Below are positions 38,218-50,545 of a DNA stretch of 64,000 nt, piece by piece. This stretch comes from Acridotheres tristis (Eukaryota; Chordata; Aves; Passeriformes; Sturnidae), in NCBI GenBank assembly GCA_037013685.1, contig CM072891.1, positions 2,288,001 to 2,352,000 on the forward strand, in the 5' to 3' direction. Position 1 is the first letter of the stretch, and the number at the start of each line of letters is the position of its first letter. A program made the translations under genes and the position numbers. The notes beneath the pieces are model-generated. The model was not told where the DNA came from and made no database searches. It worked only from the letters and a program-made list of their open reading frames with translations.

Positions 38218-39847
38218 CAGTTATGAATATTGATTACTGCAGGTAGTATACTTTCAAAATACAGAATTGATTCTTTACAGTATAAATAAAATGGAAACAA
38301 AGTGTTAATCATCTTTGAAAGCTTTCAAATTGAATGCTCCAAAGCATCCACATATTTCCACATTTGAATACAAATACATAGCTAAATTTTGAAGTTGAAA
38401 TTAAAGTGTCTCGAGAATGAAATATATCTCTTCATAAGTAAACAGGTCCATTGGGACAACTGTTAATTATCCAATATATAGATAAACTTTAATTTACATA
38501 AGAGAAAATGAAGACACCAGAAGGGGACATACTAGGTATTATGTACACCACTTTCAGAAATAAATGATGACTAAAATAGAGCTGTTCAAGTAGTATTTTC
38601 AAATAAACTAGAACTATACTCTTTCAGCTCTATTCAGATGCAGATTTCCCCTCAAAATGAAAAAAATACTCCTTCAGTGGTATGCTTAAGTTCAGTTTCC
38701 AAGTATTTGAATTGCAGATTTTTTTACCTCCAGTGGCCTCCGAGTAATTGTAGACCTACATGAAGACATCACAGATGATGCCATTACAGCAGGTGACTCT
38801 GCTTTTGATTGAATAGGTCAAAGCCATGCATTTCTTGCAGTGACTGCAATCAAGTTTCATCCCCATTTGTTTTAGTATGAAGTGATACAGATGAGGAATA
38901 ATGCAGTGTTCAGGGCTCTCTGCCTCAGCCACACTTTTTCTCTCTGACAGTCAAAATAGTGATGGGATTCAGAAAAATTTTTCAAACTTATCTGTGATTA
39001 TAAAACTAATTTCAATTGGATTAAAGAAAGACTTAAAATTAAATTTCAAGGGAAATTTATTTTTTCACTCCTGATGGTGTGAAGACTTGTATATGTTTAT
39101 CTTTACATACACAAGTTAAGAAGCTGTAGACAACAGAATTCACAAAAATTGTATTTAAACACATGCACCACAGTTGTCAGGACAGAAACCGCTGTAAAAC
39201 TGTGCCAGAGTCACTCGTTACATAGTTATTACTTCAGGGGAAAAAAAGACATTCTATTCAACTGAATAGATTATTTATGAAAAATGAGATGATCGATAGC
39301 TGAGTATTCTGCCTAAATCTATTCCACGGAATAAATCTTGCCTAACTTGTTAATGTGGTGACAGCTATGAATCTCATTATTTTAAGTTCTGACTGCTGGA
39401 CACAAGTTTTATTGCAATGACTGCCATGAGAAATATTTTTACTTAAAAAACAGAGTACTAAAATCACAAACCCCTACCTTGAGGCGAGCTTGCAGCAGTT
39501 CTGTCTGTTCTTGGTAGAGTTGCTCTCAACAGCTACTGTGTGTTTAGAGCACCTCTTTGTGGTATGATAGTGAGATGTTATGTATGAAAAGAAAATTCAT
39601 AGGAAAATGTTTTTCATACAGTGGATAGAAATCTATTTAAAAAAAAAAAAAGAAAAAAAATTGCTGGAAAAATGTTAGTGTTAATTGTTAAATAAGTCAT
39701 GGAGAGTAGTAATCTGCATCCTTCTTGTGTTCTTTTTCTGTAGTTTCTGTTGTTGTTCTATACAGTATATCCTAGCCCATGAAAAGTTATGTACAACAGG
39801 TATTTAATATCTATTGTGATTCCACAATCATTATATTTTCATTTTGG

Positions 39848-39869
39848 AAATAATAATAATAATAATAAT
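39848..39869 (+). repeat. (AAT)7 microsatellite
   Basis: About seven AAT/TAA units in a row. Confidence 0.9.
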
Positions 39870-40160
39870 GGTAATATATATTATTGGCTTTAAAATACCT
39901 CTTGCAATTATCTTAAAATCTATGGCGAAGTACATCTGCTATGATAAAGATGAAATTTTATCTAAATAATGTGGCACTAAAATTTTCCTTTATGCAACTA
40001 AATAAATATGGAAACACATGTAAGTATGGAAACATAAGAGTTACATTTACTTAAGTTCAGTTCTACCACTGACTCGTTCCTTCACCAGCTGAATCAACTG
40101 CATCCTCTTTATTCACAGAGAAAGGCAAAGGCACGTAAGAATGATGCTGGGAAAAGGAAG

Positions 40161-40192
40161 CACATACCTTACACATACCTTACACATACCTT
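40161..40192 (+). repeat. Three tandem copies of an 11-base unit
   Basis: The unit cacatacctta occurs twice in full and once lacking the last base, in direct tandem. Confidence 0.9.
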
Positions 40193-43100
40193 CTCCCAGA
40201 GATAATGAATTTCCCAAGGCTTCTCAGCTGACTCTGCAAGTAAGTCTCAAGGCAGAATAATTCTAGGATTTAGAGGGAAGGTGTTAAGGTAGAGATGCTG
40301 TTTTGGAGAGTACCTCAAGGAGTTATATTTATTTATGTTGTATAAAAGAAGCAGTTCTTTATGCAGCAGTGGCACATACAAAAAGTGCTCTGTTATGGAA
40401 ATTAGCATGGCAATCACGAGTTCAAGTGAGCTAGTATAATTAGTATTTTAATAATGTGGTTTTTCAAAGGAAGAATTTTCAAACCTGATACTTTCAAATG
40501 ATTCCATTAAAATAAATGATAGATTATCTTAGAAAAATACAAATCTTTTTTAAAGTATTAGTGTTTTAATGTGGAAACTAAACTAATTCAAGTAATAGGA
40601 AGGAAAAAATTCTAGCATTTAATCACAGTGTATAAGCCATCACACATATAGGCAAACTATAGAAAGAGTATGAAATATCTCCCCAGAACTGCATTTAGAA
40701 AATTATCAATGGTAATTCTTTCTACAAGGCAAAATTTGGAAGGAGGATCAGACAGTTTAGAATTATGATACATAAAGTGTATTTTTAGCCATGAAAATAG
40801 TATCTACTACAAGAAGCAATAAAAAATATTGTTGGACACAAAAATCCTCTGTCCTTACACTGGTAGATACCCAGGGGGCAATTTCTTGTTCATATATGCT
40901 AGAGCATAAATCAGTCCTCAGAAGTAGGACTTTTATGTGTTAGGAGACACTCCCATTGGAAATTCATGTACATTTTAATATAAATGATCATTTATAATTT
41001 AGAAAGCTTAAACACCCCACAACTGCTCCCTAACCACCATTTATGATAATGCCTTTGTTAGTCTGTCAAGCCAATATTTAGGATTTTTGCCTGTTATTGT
41101 GGAGGCCGCTCTTGCAAGGATTATAACATATGACAAATATGGAAAGATAAGAGATTTTGGTATTTATTCTAAAGCTTATGTCAGCTTTCCTGCTTTTTGA
41201 AGCATAAGCCTCTTTTTGAATTGTATCCAAATAGCCAGACATCTTGTGTGAAAAATGTCTTACTGTGCAAAGGTCTGTGAGATGACCACGGAATTCAAAG
41301 GGTATTCTGTCCATAGGGAATTTTAGAAAGAAAAGGAGTCTCACTTCAGCTTACCATAGTTGTTTGAAATTAGTCTGTAGGGCTTTTCTGAATTTTACTG
41401 TCATCTTATTCAGAAACAATGCTGCAGTCATGTTCTGCATTTCTAGCCTGACTAGCAAACTGAAGCTACTGAAAGGTGTTCTGCTACAGTGAGACAGTGG
41501 GCTACATCCCGAGCTTTCTGTCATGCACATCAGATGGGTCTCCTGTTACCTTCACAATGCAAGGAACTTTGAGAAGCAGAAAAGTTAATCAAATACCTTC
41601 ACTATGCCAAGGACTAGAGTTTACTGGGCTATATTGAATCCTCCAGCAGTGTAAGATATGGATGCTATATGTGACCAATACTGACAGCACTTTTGGAATA
41701 CTGGATGTATTCTTTACTGTGGATGTAGCTGAATGTTATGTAATAACATTTGATAGTAAATTTCAGATCTGTTAGAAAGAAGAGAAATTCATCATAAAAA
41801 ATTTGGTTCACTGATTTATTTTGCTTCTTTTTCCATCCAGGAATTATCCATGTTTTGGCTACAATTTTCAAGAATTTATCATTATCTGTGATTATGTGAA
41901 AGGGTTTGTGAATTATTCTTGATCTGTAACTCATTCACTAGCAATTAGCGGGAAGAAATATACATTTTAATTCTTTGATTAAAGATGTGACTGGTCCCTA
42001 TAAGGGTGAGAACAATGGCTAAATTTCAAGTAATGTTGAGAGAATCAGACCCCTGATGAGCTGTACAGCAGGACATAGAGCACAAGACATACATTTGACT
42101 CTGAAGTGACTGCACATGCACACAAATGCAGTTGGAAAGCCTGCAAGCTCTTTACAATACATACGTAAAACTTCCTTTTTCAATATTTTCTTGCTATTAA
42201 ATAGTCTCTAGAAATAAAAAAGGAGGGAAAGGAACAGAAAGAAATGAAGAAATGAAAAGATGAAAAGACAGGCAAAAAATATTGTTCTGAAAAATAAAAT
42301 TACTTTTGATTGTCCTAATACAGTTTATGAGCAAATAATTCACATGACCTTTTCTTTATGTCTGTTAAAACTCCTTGCTAATTACAAATTCGTTGTTAAG
42401 ATTTTTATGACAATGTTGTTCAACATGGAAAGCTTAATATATTTATGTTTCAGCTAATGATTTTGAATGCCAACAGTTGGTAGGAGCAGAGTCATGGGGA
42501 TTTGATTGCTACCCTGACTTTTTAGAAGTGATTGGTGTCAATATTTACTGGGTAACTAACTTTGCTGATAGTGGGGCAATAGTTAGAAGGTTTTGTTTGA
42601 ATTATTTACTGGTAGGATAAATGCAGAAGGAGTAATCAGAATTATATCCATAATGAATTAAATTTGTCTCAGCTAGACATGGCTTGGCATTCAGGTGCTT
42701 CTCAAAACCAAGAAAGGTTTTCTTCTGAGCATGGAGGATAAAAAAGGTCAGAGGGAAGGAAGAGCAGTAACACAACAATAATGAATCTCTGGTGATCTCA
42801 GAAAGAGTAACTGTTTCTGTAAACAACACCTCTCTCGCAAAGAAGGGGCCTGAAAATACCTTATTTTGGTGACTGGTTTTTCCAGACACTTGTTATGTAT
42901 CCAACCAGGTGTAAAAAGGTTGTTAATACAAGCATGAGCTCAGAGGATGGAAAAAGACAACAGAGTCCATTGCACGCTAAAAGCTTCCCATAGACTAAGC
43001 CATCATCAGCTTTCTCATTATTCTACAGAACTACTCACTGCTCCCAGTGACAGCCAGAACTCTCTTTGGCTTTCGTCGTTCTGATTCATGACATTTCATA

Positions 43101-44146
43101 ACATAAGCAAACTTATATTTTTGTAGGTTTTGTAGCTCCTTTTGAGATCTGTGCAGTTTGACAAAACAGCAATTGCCTTTAGAGAGGAAAGCTTAAAACA
43201 ACTGTGACCCATTTCTCCAACAAAATAAGCAGATACACGTTACATGACATCTCCTGAAAAATCACATAGGTAAGAAAATTTCATCAAATATATAGTTGTT
43301 TCTCGATATATTCCCAAAATGTGTAAAGAAAAAGTTTCTCAAATGTCTACATCATAATTCTTAAAACTTCTAAGGAAAATATGTCTTTATTTATTTTATT
43401 TCTCTGTGAATACTGCTAAACTTTATACAATGTTTAGAGTTCAGTAGGTACATTTTTGTCCATTTGAAATCAATTTCAGTCTGGTAGACTCAAATATTTT
43501 ATATCACGAAGGCAAGTTTGAAGTATATTCCTCTGCTTATTTGAAGCAATATGTTCTACTATTATAACCTCAGACTGGTATTTTAAAGTCCTATCTAAGT
43601 GATTGACAATGATATATTTTTGTCACCATATAATTGTATTCTGAAAAAAATATTGGCTTTTCCAACATAGGTTTTTTCTGTTTTGACTGAGAACTTCAGA
43701 CAAGTCTCTATTTATGTGCATGTGCCTGTCTGCTGCCTGTCTGTGAAGGGAAATTACAAATCTTTTAGTATTCTGAAACTGTTTAGGATGCCATATGTTT
43801 CTTTGTCTGTATATTATTTTAGTTTCAGTAGAAGAAGCAATTGCAAATGTATTTGTAGATTCAAGCATCTAAAAATCTAGGCAGAGTTTTACTTTTACAA
43901 TTCAAGGAAGAATTTCAATTAAGATCAATATTGTTCTTCAATTTTGTAAGTAAGGATGGGTCATAAAAAACACAGTTAAGTAAAGTTTAAGGAAAAATTT
44001 TCATTAACAGCAAATTGCCCAGAGGGATTGTGCAGGTGTATATTGAAACATTGTTTTACCAAAATTAAGCTCTTAGTTTAGGATAAGGATAAAAATCCTT
44101 TAAAACTTTATTTCAAATCAAAATGTATATGTGAATGCATAGCCTC

Positions 44147-44167
44147 TTTTTTTTTTTTTTTTTTTTT
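44147..44167 (+). repeat. Poly-T run
   Basis: Twenty-one T residues. It could be a simple repeat only. Confidence 0.9.
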
Positions 44168-44575
44168 GATGGTCTTCTTTTCAAGTGTTTTGAAGGAGGG
44201 AAAAGTAATCAGGCAGCCATGTTTCTATTTTGCCATCAGAATTCAAAGTATTTTTCTTATAATTATTTTAATTAAGTATAATGAGCTACAATATGTTTAT
44301 ATCAATATGCAGCATGCTTTGTGAAACCTTTTCTATGGACCACATACTTATTTTCAGTGGTCTCTCACATGAATGCCTTTTTCCATGGCTGAGTTTTTTG
44401 ACTCTTTTGGGGAATCTAGTCATTTTGCAGATGTGAGACTAATTGACTGAGTAGTCTTTAAGGACTTCAGTTAATTTTAGTTGTATAAATGTATGCATAT
44501 TTATTAAAGCACTAATTGGAAAATATGAATTATTTGTATTATTTTGCCAATATTAAGCTGACAGCTAAATCACGA

Positions 44576-44929
44576 ACCCTTCAGTGAGTGCACAAACACT
44601 TCTCCCTCATCTTTTCTCTCAACGCCTTTTCCACTCTCAAGGTCACGACATTCTCCACTTTTATCTCTTGCTGTGTTTATTCTGGTTCAGATGGCCACTC
44701 CACTGCACTTGTTCTGATTCTCTGAGCAGTAAGATAGCTGCCACTGTAATCAGTGTATTTTTTTTCCTCTGCTTATTGCCTGCAGCCTTGTTTATCACTT
44801 GTTCTGCTCTTCTCTATCTCTCCCACATCCTCACCCCTTGTCCCCAGCTCCTTCCTGAGCAGACTTGTACTCATTCCTGACAGGATACTCCCTTGAAAAA
44901 GGCAAGTTTCCATAATTTTAATTTCAGTG
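44576..44929 (+). other. Pyrimidine-rich flank of CpG island
   Basis: A C/T-rich stretch that contains a good splice-acceptor shape: a run of T/C at about 44758-44788 ending in 'ttgcctgcag'. The plus-strand open frame of 98 residues at 44584-44880 is hydrophobic and follows from the pyrimidine bias rather than from a recognisable protein. It may be the flank of a regulatory element or an exon of a noncoding transcript. Confidence 0.35.
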
Positions 44930-45265
44930 CTAAAACTGCGGCAACGAGAAAGCCATCAGAGTAGTAAAGAGCAAAAATTGTTATTCCTCCAGCATCCGAG
45001 AAAACCCTAAATACAGCGGCGCGCTGCCTTCCCCCGGAGGCACTAGATGGCAGCGCGGATCGCTGCTGCATTGCATCAGGAGCAAAACGTGCCGGGAATG
45101 AAACAGAGCACGGCTTCCAGCCAGCATTCCAACTGAGGAGGGCAAAGCTTCATTATGGACGCGCTTCATTGCCAATAACGCTGTTTTCAAAACTCTCGTT
45201 GTCTTTATGGAGAGAGAGACCAAGCCGCAGCGCTGAATGTCAAGCGCATTCCCCCACTATCCGAG
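44930..45265. promoter_or_regulatory. CpG-dense element with CTCF motif
   Basis: By hand count there are about 21 CpG pairs in about 330 bases, while flanking DNA has only a few per 300. That points to an unmethylated germline element: a promoter, insulator or enhancer. The block holds a near-consensus CTCF motif at 45040-45054, a CCAAT box at 45172-45176 and a GC-rich inverted repeat (gcagcg and cgctgc at 45050-45066). No open frame of interest crosses it. It resembles a small CpG island with insulator function more than a coding exon, but a start site of an unannotated transcript is possible. It does not match any repeat family I know. Confidence 0.6.
45040..45054 (+). promoter_or_regulatory. 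CTCF binding motif
   Basis: The sequence gcactagatggcagc matches the vertebrate CTCF core CCASYAGRKGGCRSY at all but the first base, in plus orientation. It lies in the centre of a CpG-dense block. CTCF is an eleven-zinc-finger protein that blocks enhancers and anchors cohesin loops; motif orientation sets loop direction. This is the best single regulatory motif in the window. Confidence 0.65.
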
Positions 45266-45964
45266 GCAGTCACATCTATAATCTACTTCACCTGAAAATG
45301 ACAGGCACTCTTTTTCTTCCGTGACTTTTCATGAAAGGTTGTTCCATCCTGTCTCTCGTATTTAATGAATTTGTGTCTGAGAAATGCTCTTAAATGCAAT
45401 TTTATTGCTCACTGAATGAAAATTCATGAAAATTGCCCCAAGAACAGGGAACAGTAAGATACAAAGATGAACATGGGTAATACATAAAAGTGAAATTATC
45501 TAAGGGTAAGTTAAAAGCCTGGTCAATTTATTTTCTTTAACATTTCGGTGCCCCTCTTGTTCTGAACAGACTATGAACAGGGGTTGAAGATAATCTCTTG
45601 CACCAAAACACTTGCTTTATTTTTCTTTTACTGTAAGATATCTATCCCTGCTTGTGCTTATATTCAGAAATAAAAATCAATTTCCCCAAAGGAAGAATGC
45701 AGGAGAATGGGGCGGGTGATTCTGATTAGTTACCTAGAATCATATAGTAAATTGAAATGTATAATTTCATTTAATCAAAAGTGCATCTCAGACAAAAGAA
45801 ACACAACAAAGTTGGAAGGCAAGTCTGGAGGGTATCAGGGCACTTATTTGTTGAAAGCAGAACTAATTTGGATATGAGATCAGTTTGCTCAGAGTCTTGT
45901 CAAGACAAGTTCTGAAAATCTTCAGAAATTTTCATTCCACAGGCTGTTTGAGAATAAAAAGAAT
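45266..45964. other. Noncoding DNA
   Basis: CpG content falls back to background. No gene or clear repeat is seen. Confidence 0.5.
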
Positions 45965-46022
45965 AAATTGGTAGAAACTGATGCACAGGAAGTTCCACCT
46001 AACCATGAGAAATAACATCGTC
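45965..46022 (+). mobile_element. Short CR1 LINE fragment
   Basis: The phrase 'gaaactgatgcacaggaagt' followed by 'tccacctaaccatgagaaat' corresponds to the CR1 segment that precedes 'aagaacttctttactgtgag' in the 3' part of the element. Only about 58 bases are kept and both ends are lost. The neighbouring frame at 45981-46163 is not a gene. Confidence 0.6.
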
Positions 46023-47689
46023 TCGCTGGACAAGCCTCTCCAAAAAGAAAATTCAGAGCACTGTACTCTCTTCCCTTGCAGAGTTAGAAAGGGAGCATAT
46101 GTCTTTTATTTGTCTCTTTCTGTAAAAGAAATCTTGTTTCATAAAAAAACAAACTTCTGCTAGATGAAAAACTTCAAAACAAATCTCTGCTTTTTGTCCA
46201 TATTCAGGTCACTCAGTTTTCATGTGAAAAACATCAGTCTCAAGACTTTTGCCAGTAAGGTCATCCTTTCTGTTCAATAAACCTCTAATATGGCCACATT
46301 CCTTACCTTCTCTATTGCCTTCCTCTGACTTATGAACAGGTATGTTAAAAATATCCCCAGTACAGAAGATTGTTACTTCTTTTTCAGCCTCCATAAACTA
46401 AAGTCAGATAAAAACTTCTAGTCCAAAGTAGGTTAACCAGGAGGCAGGAAAAACTGGATAGGATCTACACTTGTTTGGAAAAATCAAATTTAAAAAAAAA
46501 CCAAAAACTGGAATATCAGCAAATTGAGCAAAAAAAACTTGACAAAAAGATAAGTCTCTGCTATGTAAGTCAGAGAATGGGCTCTGTCCTTCTGTTTGCT
46601 ACTGCATGATATTACAATGGACAAGATGCAATATTAATGTTCAATGCAAGATAAAGTACATTTTTAGTGCTTGAAAATGTTTATTTTCAGTTTCCCAATA
46701 GGGAGACTGTTTTCTTCTTAATAAGTTCCAAACTTTCTCCACTTATTCAGATGAGAGCTTATATCTTAAATTCAAATATCTCAGCTTCACAAAAATCTGA
46801 GCAATATGGGCCCACTGTATTCAGCAAAAACATTGCACTTGAATCAAAGCAGTCAATTGATAAAATAAATTTTCTAAAACGTCTTGTTTGGTATAAATCA
46901 TCATGATTTACAAACTTAACTACAGCCATTAAGTATAATGCAAAGGAAAAGTTTCTGTCCTGTAACTACTGAAATATCAAATTAAACAGATCTATTCATT
47001 AAAACAATGAAATGATTGGAAATGTGATCTTTTTTAGGAATGATTTTGTTAGTGACAGTTTCTGACAATCTGCTTTATTGCTAGGGCATGCATAAAGTGT
47101 TCCAACATCTCCAGTTAGCTAATTTCCAGTTTCAATTCCAAAACATACTTGTTTCATTTAAAGCACTTTCAAATATTGGTAACTAAGACATTATGGCAGG
47201 TATGGGAAGGAAAGCAAAGAATTTTCCAGAAACATATGATTCAAGGTATTTGATATTTCTTCTCTAAAATATGTAAAGTATGGAGAAGAGTAAGCAATTA
47301 GTATAGTGACCCTCAGAAGGAATAGAAAGAATATTGACAGCTAATGGTTTAGTAAATAAGAATTGCATGTGTGTATATTTATTGAGAAAGAACACAATAA
47401 TTTCAATTAATCGAGAGAGCTTAGTAACTAGGATTAGGCTTCAAAGACAGGAATGTATGTTCCAAGCAGATAAAAATTCTGGAGTTAAAAATGTGACGAG
47501 TCCATAAAACATCCTCTAGATTTTTTTTTAAAGATACACTAAAGTAGTGCATAGGTGTAACTTTAGGGAATAAGGCAGGACTGTGACAACTGCTGAATAT
47601 TACTACTGAGCTGAAAAAATAACAAGAAAACTGTTGAACAGCATCAGAATGTAAAAGAGGTCATGAATTCCTGAGGCCCTGCAAGAGTA
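46023..47689. other. AT-rich noncoding DNA
   Basis: No gene, no clear repeat and no RNA gene seen. Confidence 0.5.
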
Positions 47690-47940
47690 ACCTGAGCCTT
47701 GCAAGGCTTTGCAGAGCAACAAAGAAAACAGCAGATTGTGAAAGAGATGAAAAAGATTAAAATGTGCGAGTTGCAAAGGCTCTCTGCTGGTCCTGGGTGT
47801 GCCCCCTGTGACCCAGGTCCCTGCAGAACCCCGGAGAGTTCCCAGCCAAGGGAGGGCAGGGATGGCAGTGCAGGTGGGCACACCTTCCCAGCCATCTCCC
47901 TGACCACAGAAAATCTGTGAGTACTCACAGCTCATACTGA
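47690..47940. other. Unidentified GC-rich block
   Basis: About 250 bases, richest in G and C at 47775-47900, stand out from AT-rich flanks. Open frames exist on both strands (47699-47920 plus; 47603-47935 and 47644-47928 minus) because the block has few stops, and none has a recognisable domain. It holds an inverted repeat at 47792-47817 and a CTCF-like core on the minus strand. A donor-like 'ctgtgagtac' follows at 47916-47925. It may be a noncoding exon, an unrecognised repeat or a regulatory element. Confidence 0.4.
47799..47815 (-). promoter_or_regulatory. CTCF-like core, minus strand
   Basis: The minus strand contains CAGGGGGCAC, the most informative half of the CTCF motif, but the upstream CCA half is poor. 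It sits in the loop of an inverted repeat (cctgggt at 47792-47798 and acccagg at 47811-47817) inside the GC-rich block. Confidence 0.3.
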
Positions 47941-50456
47941 AGGCAAAATTCGGTAATGACTTTCAATTTATTGGGTCAGTCCTCCGTCAGTCAAAATTTC
48001 CAGTGTGCCTAAATGCGGTTAAGACCTAGATTTTACAGCTTTAGATATTTTGTTAGCAGTGTCTGAAATGAGAAAAAAACCCCTATTTCTAGAAATCTTA
48101 GAGTTTCTGAAAGTAGCTGAAGTAGTATTTTAAATCATTTAACCCATTCTTTAACACAAGTCATTGTATGAAAAACTATCTGTTTTGCCTTCATTAAGCT
48201 TAGACTTCAGAGCATGTTTCCAAGGTAATTTAATTCAAAACTTTAAAAACCCAAAACCCAAAAATCTAAAATTCATAGATCTATTATACTGCATTCTAGA
48301 ATGAATACTCTTTAAAACCCTTGTTTTCACATGCAGCACCAGCAATGTCCAAAATTTAATTCATAGAGAAACTATTTCAACACCTGAGATTTCAAGGAAA
48401 TCAAAATTTCAGTTTTTTACTTCCTCTGATGCCCAGTAACATACATTTCATCAGAAGTATTGAACAGCAACAGCATGGACTTGTGTACATAACATCCTAA
48501 TTTGGACCACCAAATTATACAGACACTGAATGAGTACTGATTCAATTTCAAAAATAAGGAAATAAATCCATTTTCTTATTCAGCAGTACTTTTGGGTTCA
48601 TCCACTAGCAATGAGTTTCATGTTCTAATAGTATAAACTATTACTATTATGTGAAAAGTCCATGTATTCTGTTCAGCAGGATGACTTCTTGTGAGACAAG
48701 TGATAAGCAATAACTTTTTTTACTTTGCTTACTCTGTGCCATTCTTAAGGCATAGCAGTGTAATCCATTTGACTGCTGAAAGCCATGACTTCATTGCAGG
48801 AAAAAATGGCAAGCAGTCTGCATGTGCTACAAAAGATACTCAGTTATTCATTGCAAATTGTAGAACCTACATTATATTACGTCTCACAGCAATAGAATTG
48901 GAGGCAATTCACATCCTCAGCCTTGACATCGGCTGGATTGTCACTCAAAGTAATTTTCCCAGCCAGAAACCTATCCATTGAGAACTGATTGTTTCACAAT
49001 TCAATATGCAGAGTCCTACCACAGAAAATACTATAGTAGCATTTCCTTGGATTCCCTTCAAGGTGTTTACCAAGATGGGGAAATACACTGCATTTGAAGA
49101 TTGCCAGGTAAACAAGGAATAGTTTTCCATAACATTTTTTTTAATTCATCTGTTTTATCTATGAGACTTTTAGCATTCTTTCTTATTTTGTTCCCTCCCA
49201 TTTATTTTTAAATGATTCAGGGGGTTATTTATTTTTAAAATATCTCAATAGCTCTGCCACTAAACAAAAATGCCAAGGAATGTAACAGATTTGTTTGGCT
49301 GCATTTACTGTCTCGGGAAAATAGAATTATAGTTAAGAGACCAGAAAGCAACAATTTCATGTAAACTGCAGTGCCTGATAACAGCTTTGAGATACTGAAT
49401 GATCACGCATGGTATGGGTAGCTGTAAAAATACAATGAAAGTAAGCATCAGAGCTTCAGACATGCATAAATTATCCATCTCTGTGGAAGATTTTGGAGTA
49501 GATTTGTAATATCACTGACATATAAGGTAACTCTAAACAATATCAGCGTGCAAGAGTATTTGAAATAATTGGCTTTCAGTTATAATTTTTAGTTATGAAA
49601 CATTATATGTACTTCCTTTATTTTTATGATAACCTCTAGAGTGAATCCCACTTCCATTCTTAAGTATTATGGTTCTTCCATAAATAGTAATGGATAATTT
49701 TCCATAAATAATAGTATGGTTCTTCCAAACCTTGTTTAGATGTAAACCAAAACCATTATATTGTCTTCAGGTCCATATTAAAACATTATTCTAAAAAATT
49801 ATTTATTCTTTAAGCTTTCCTCAGTAAAATACTCTTCTAATGAGGAGTAAAAGCAGACTTTAAAAAAAGTAATTTTTGCATGTTTAATTGGAATGTCTAT
49901 TCTTTCTCAGGGTGAGAAGTTTTACACATTGTCTCAATTATGTCTTAACCCTAAACAGTATGTATACAAAAATAATTCTGTGTTTCCTATATTTAGATGA
50001 TATTAAAACTTAAAAACTAATTTTTATTCATTTAAATGCATAAAAATCTGTCAAATTACCTGCTCTGTTTTGCTTATGGGTTAGTGCCGGGTTGGTTTAT
50101 TTTTTTGTGCAATTTCTTAGGAAAAATCCAGCAATGGATAAAGCTTTAGCAACTTTAACTTTGCCCACTGGAGGGAGTGCAGGGACACTTTTCCACTCTG
50201 TGAGGTAACGCCTCGTGTTCTGGGGAAGTTTTTCTCCTGGCAAGTTGTAGCTAAAGAAATAAACTCTAAAAGTATAAAAACATATGAACAGGTGAATAAA
50301 AAATATATATAATGAAGTTCTGGCCTTTCGAAATGCTAGACTTCCCAAAACAAATGAAGAACCCAGGCCTATGCACATTTGTAGACATCATTTAAGTTTG
50401 TAATTTCATTTTCCTCAATTAATAATGCCAGATATTTGTCTAAGTAATTTTTCTAG
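47941..50456. other. AT-rich noncoding DNA
   Basis: No gene is recognised. A 96-residue plus-strand frame at 48691-48981 and a 93-residue minus-strand frame at 50097-50378 have no motif and look like chance. Confidence 0.5.
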
Positions 50457-50545
50457 TAGGAGGAAAAACAGGGGAAAGAAAATGAAAAGGAAAAAAAAAG
50501 AACGAGAGAAAGACAAAAAAGAGAAAAAAAAGATAAAAGGAAAGG
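50457..50545 (+). repeat. Purine-rich tract
   Basis: Almost 90 bases of A and G with only a handful of C or T. Such tracts can form triplex or H-DNA structures, but here the order is irregular and a decayed simple repeat is the plain reading. Confidence 0.85.

Larger units (their letters stand above)
38218..44575. other. AT-rich noncoding DNA with simple repeats
   Basis: No gene is recognised. Simple repeats include an A-rich run at 39639-39660, AAT units at 39848-39869, an 11-base tandem at 40161-40192 and a T run at 44147-44167. Minus-strand frames at 41078-41344, 41665-41934 and 42602-42889 are under 100 residues, carry no motif and look like chance. Confidence 0.5.
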
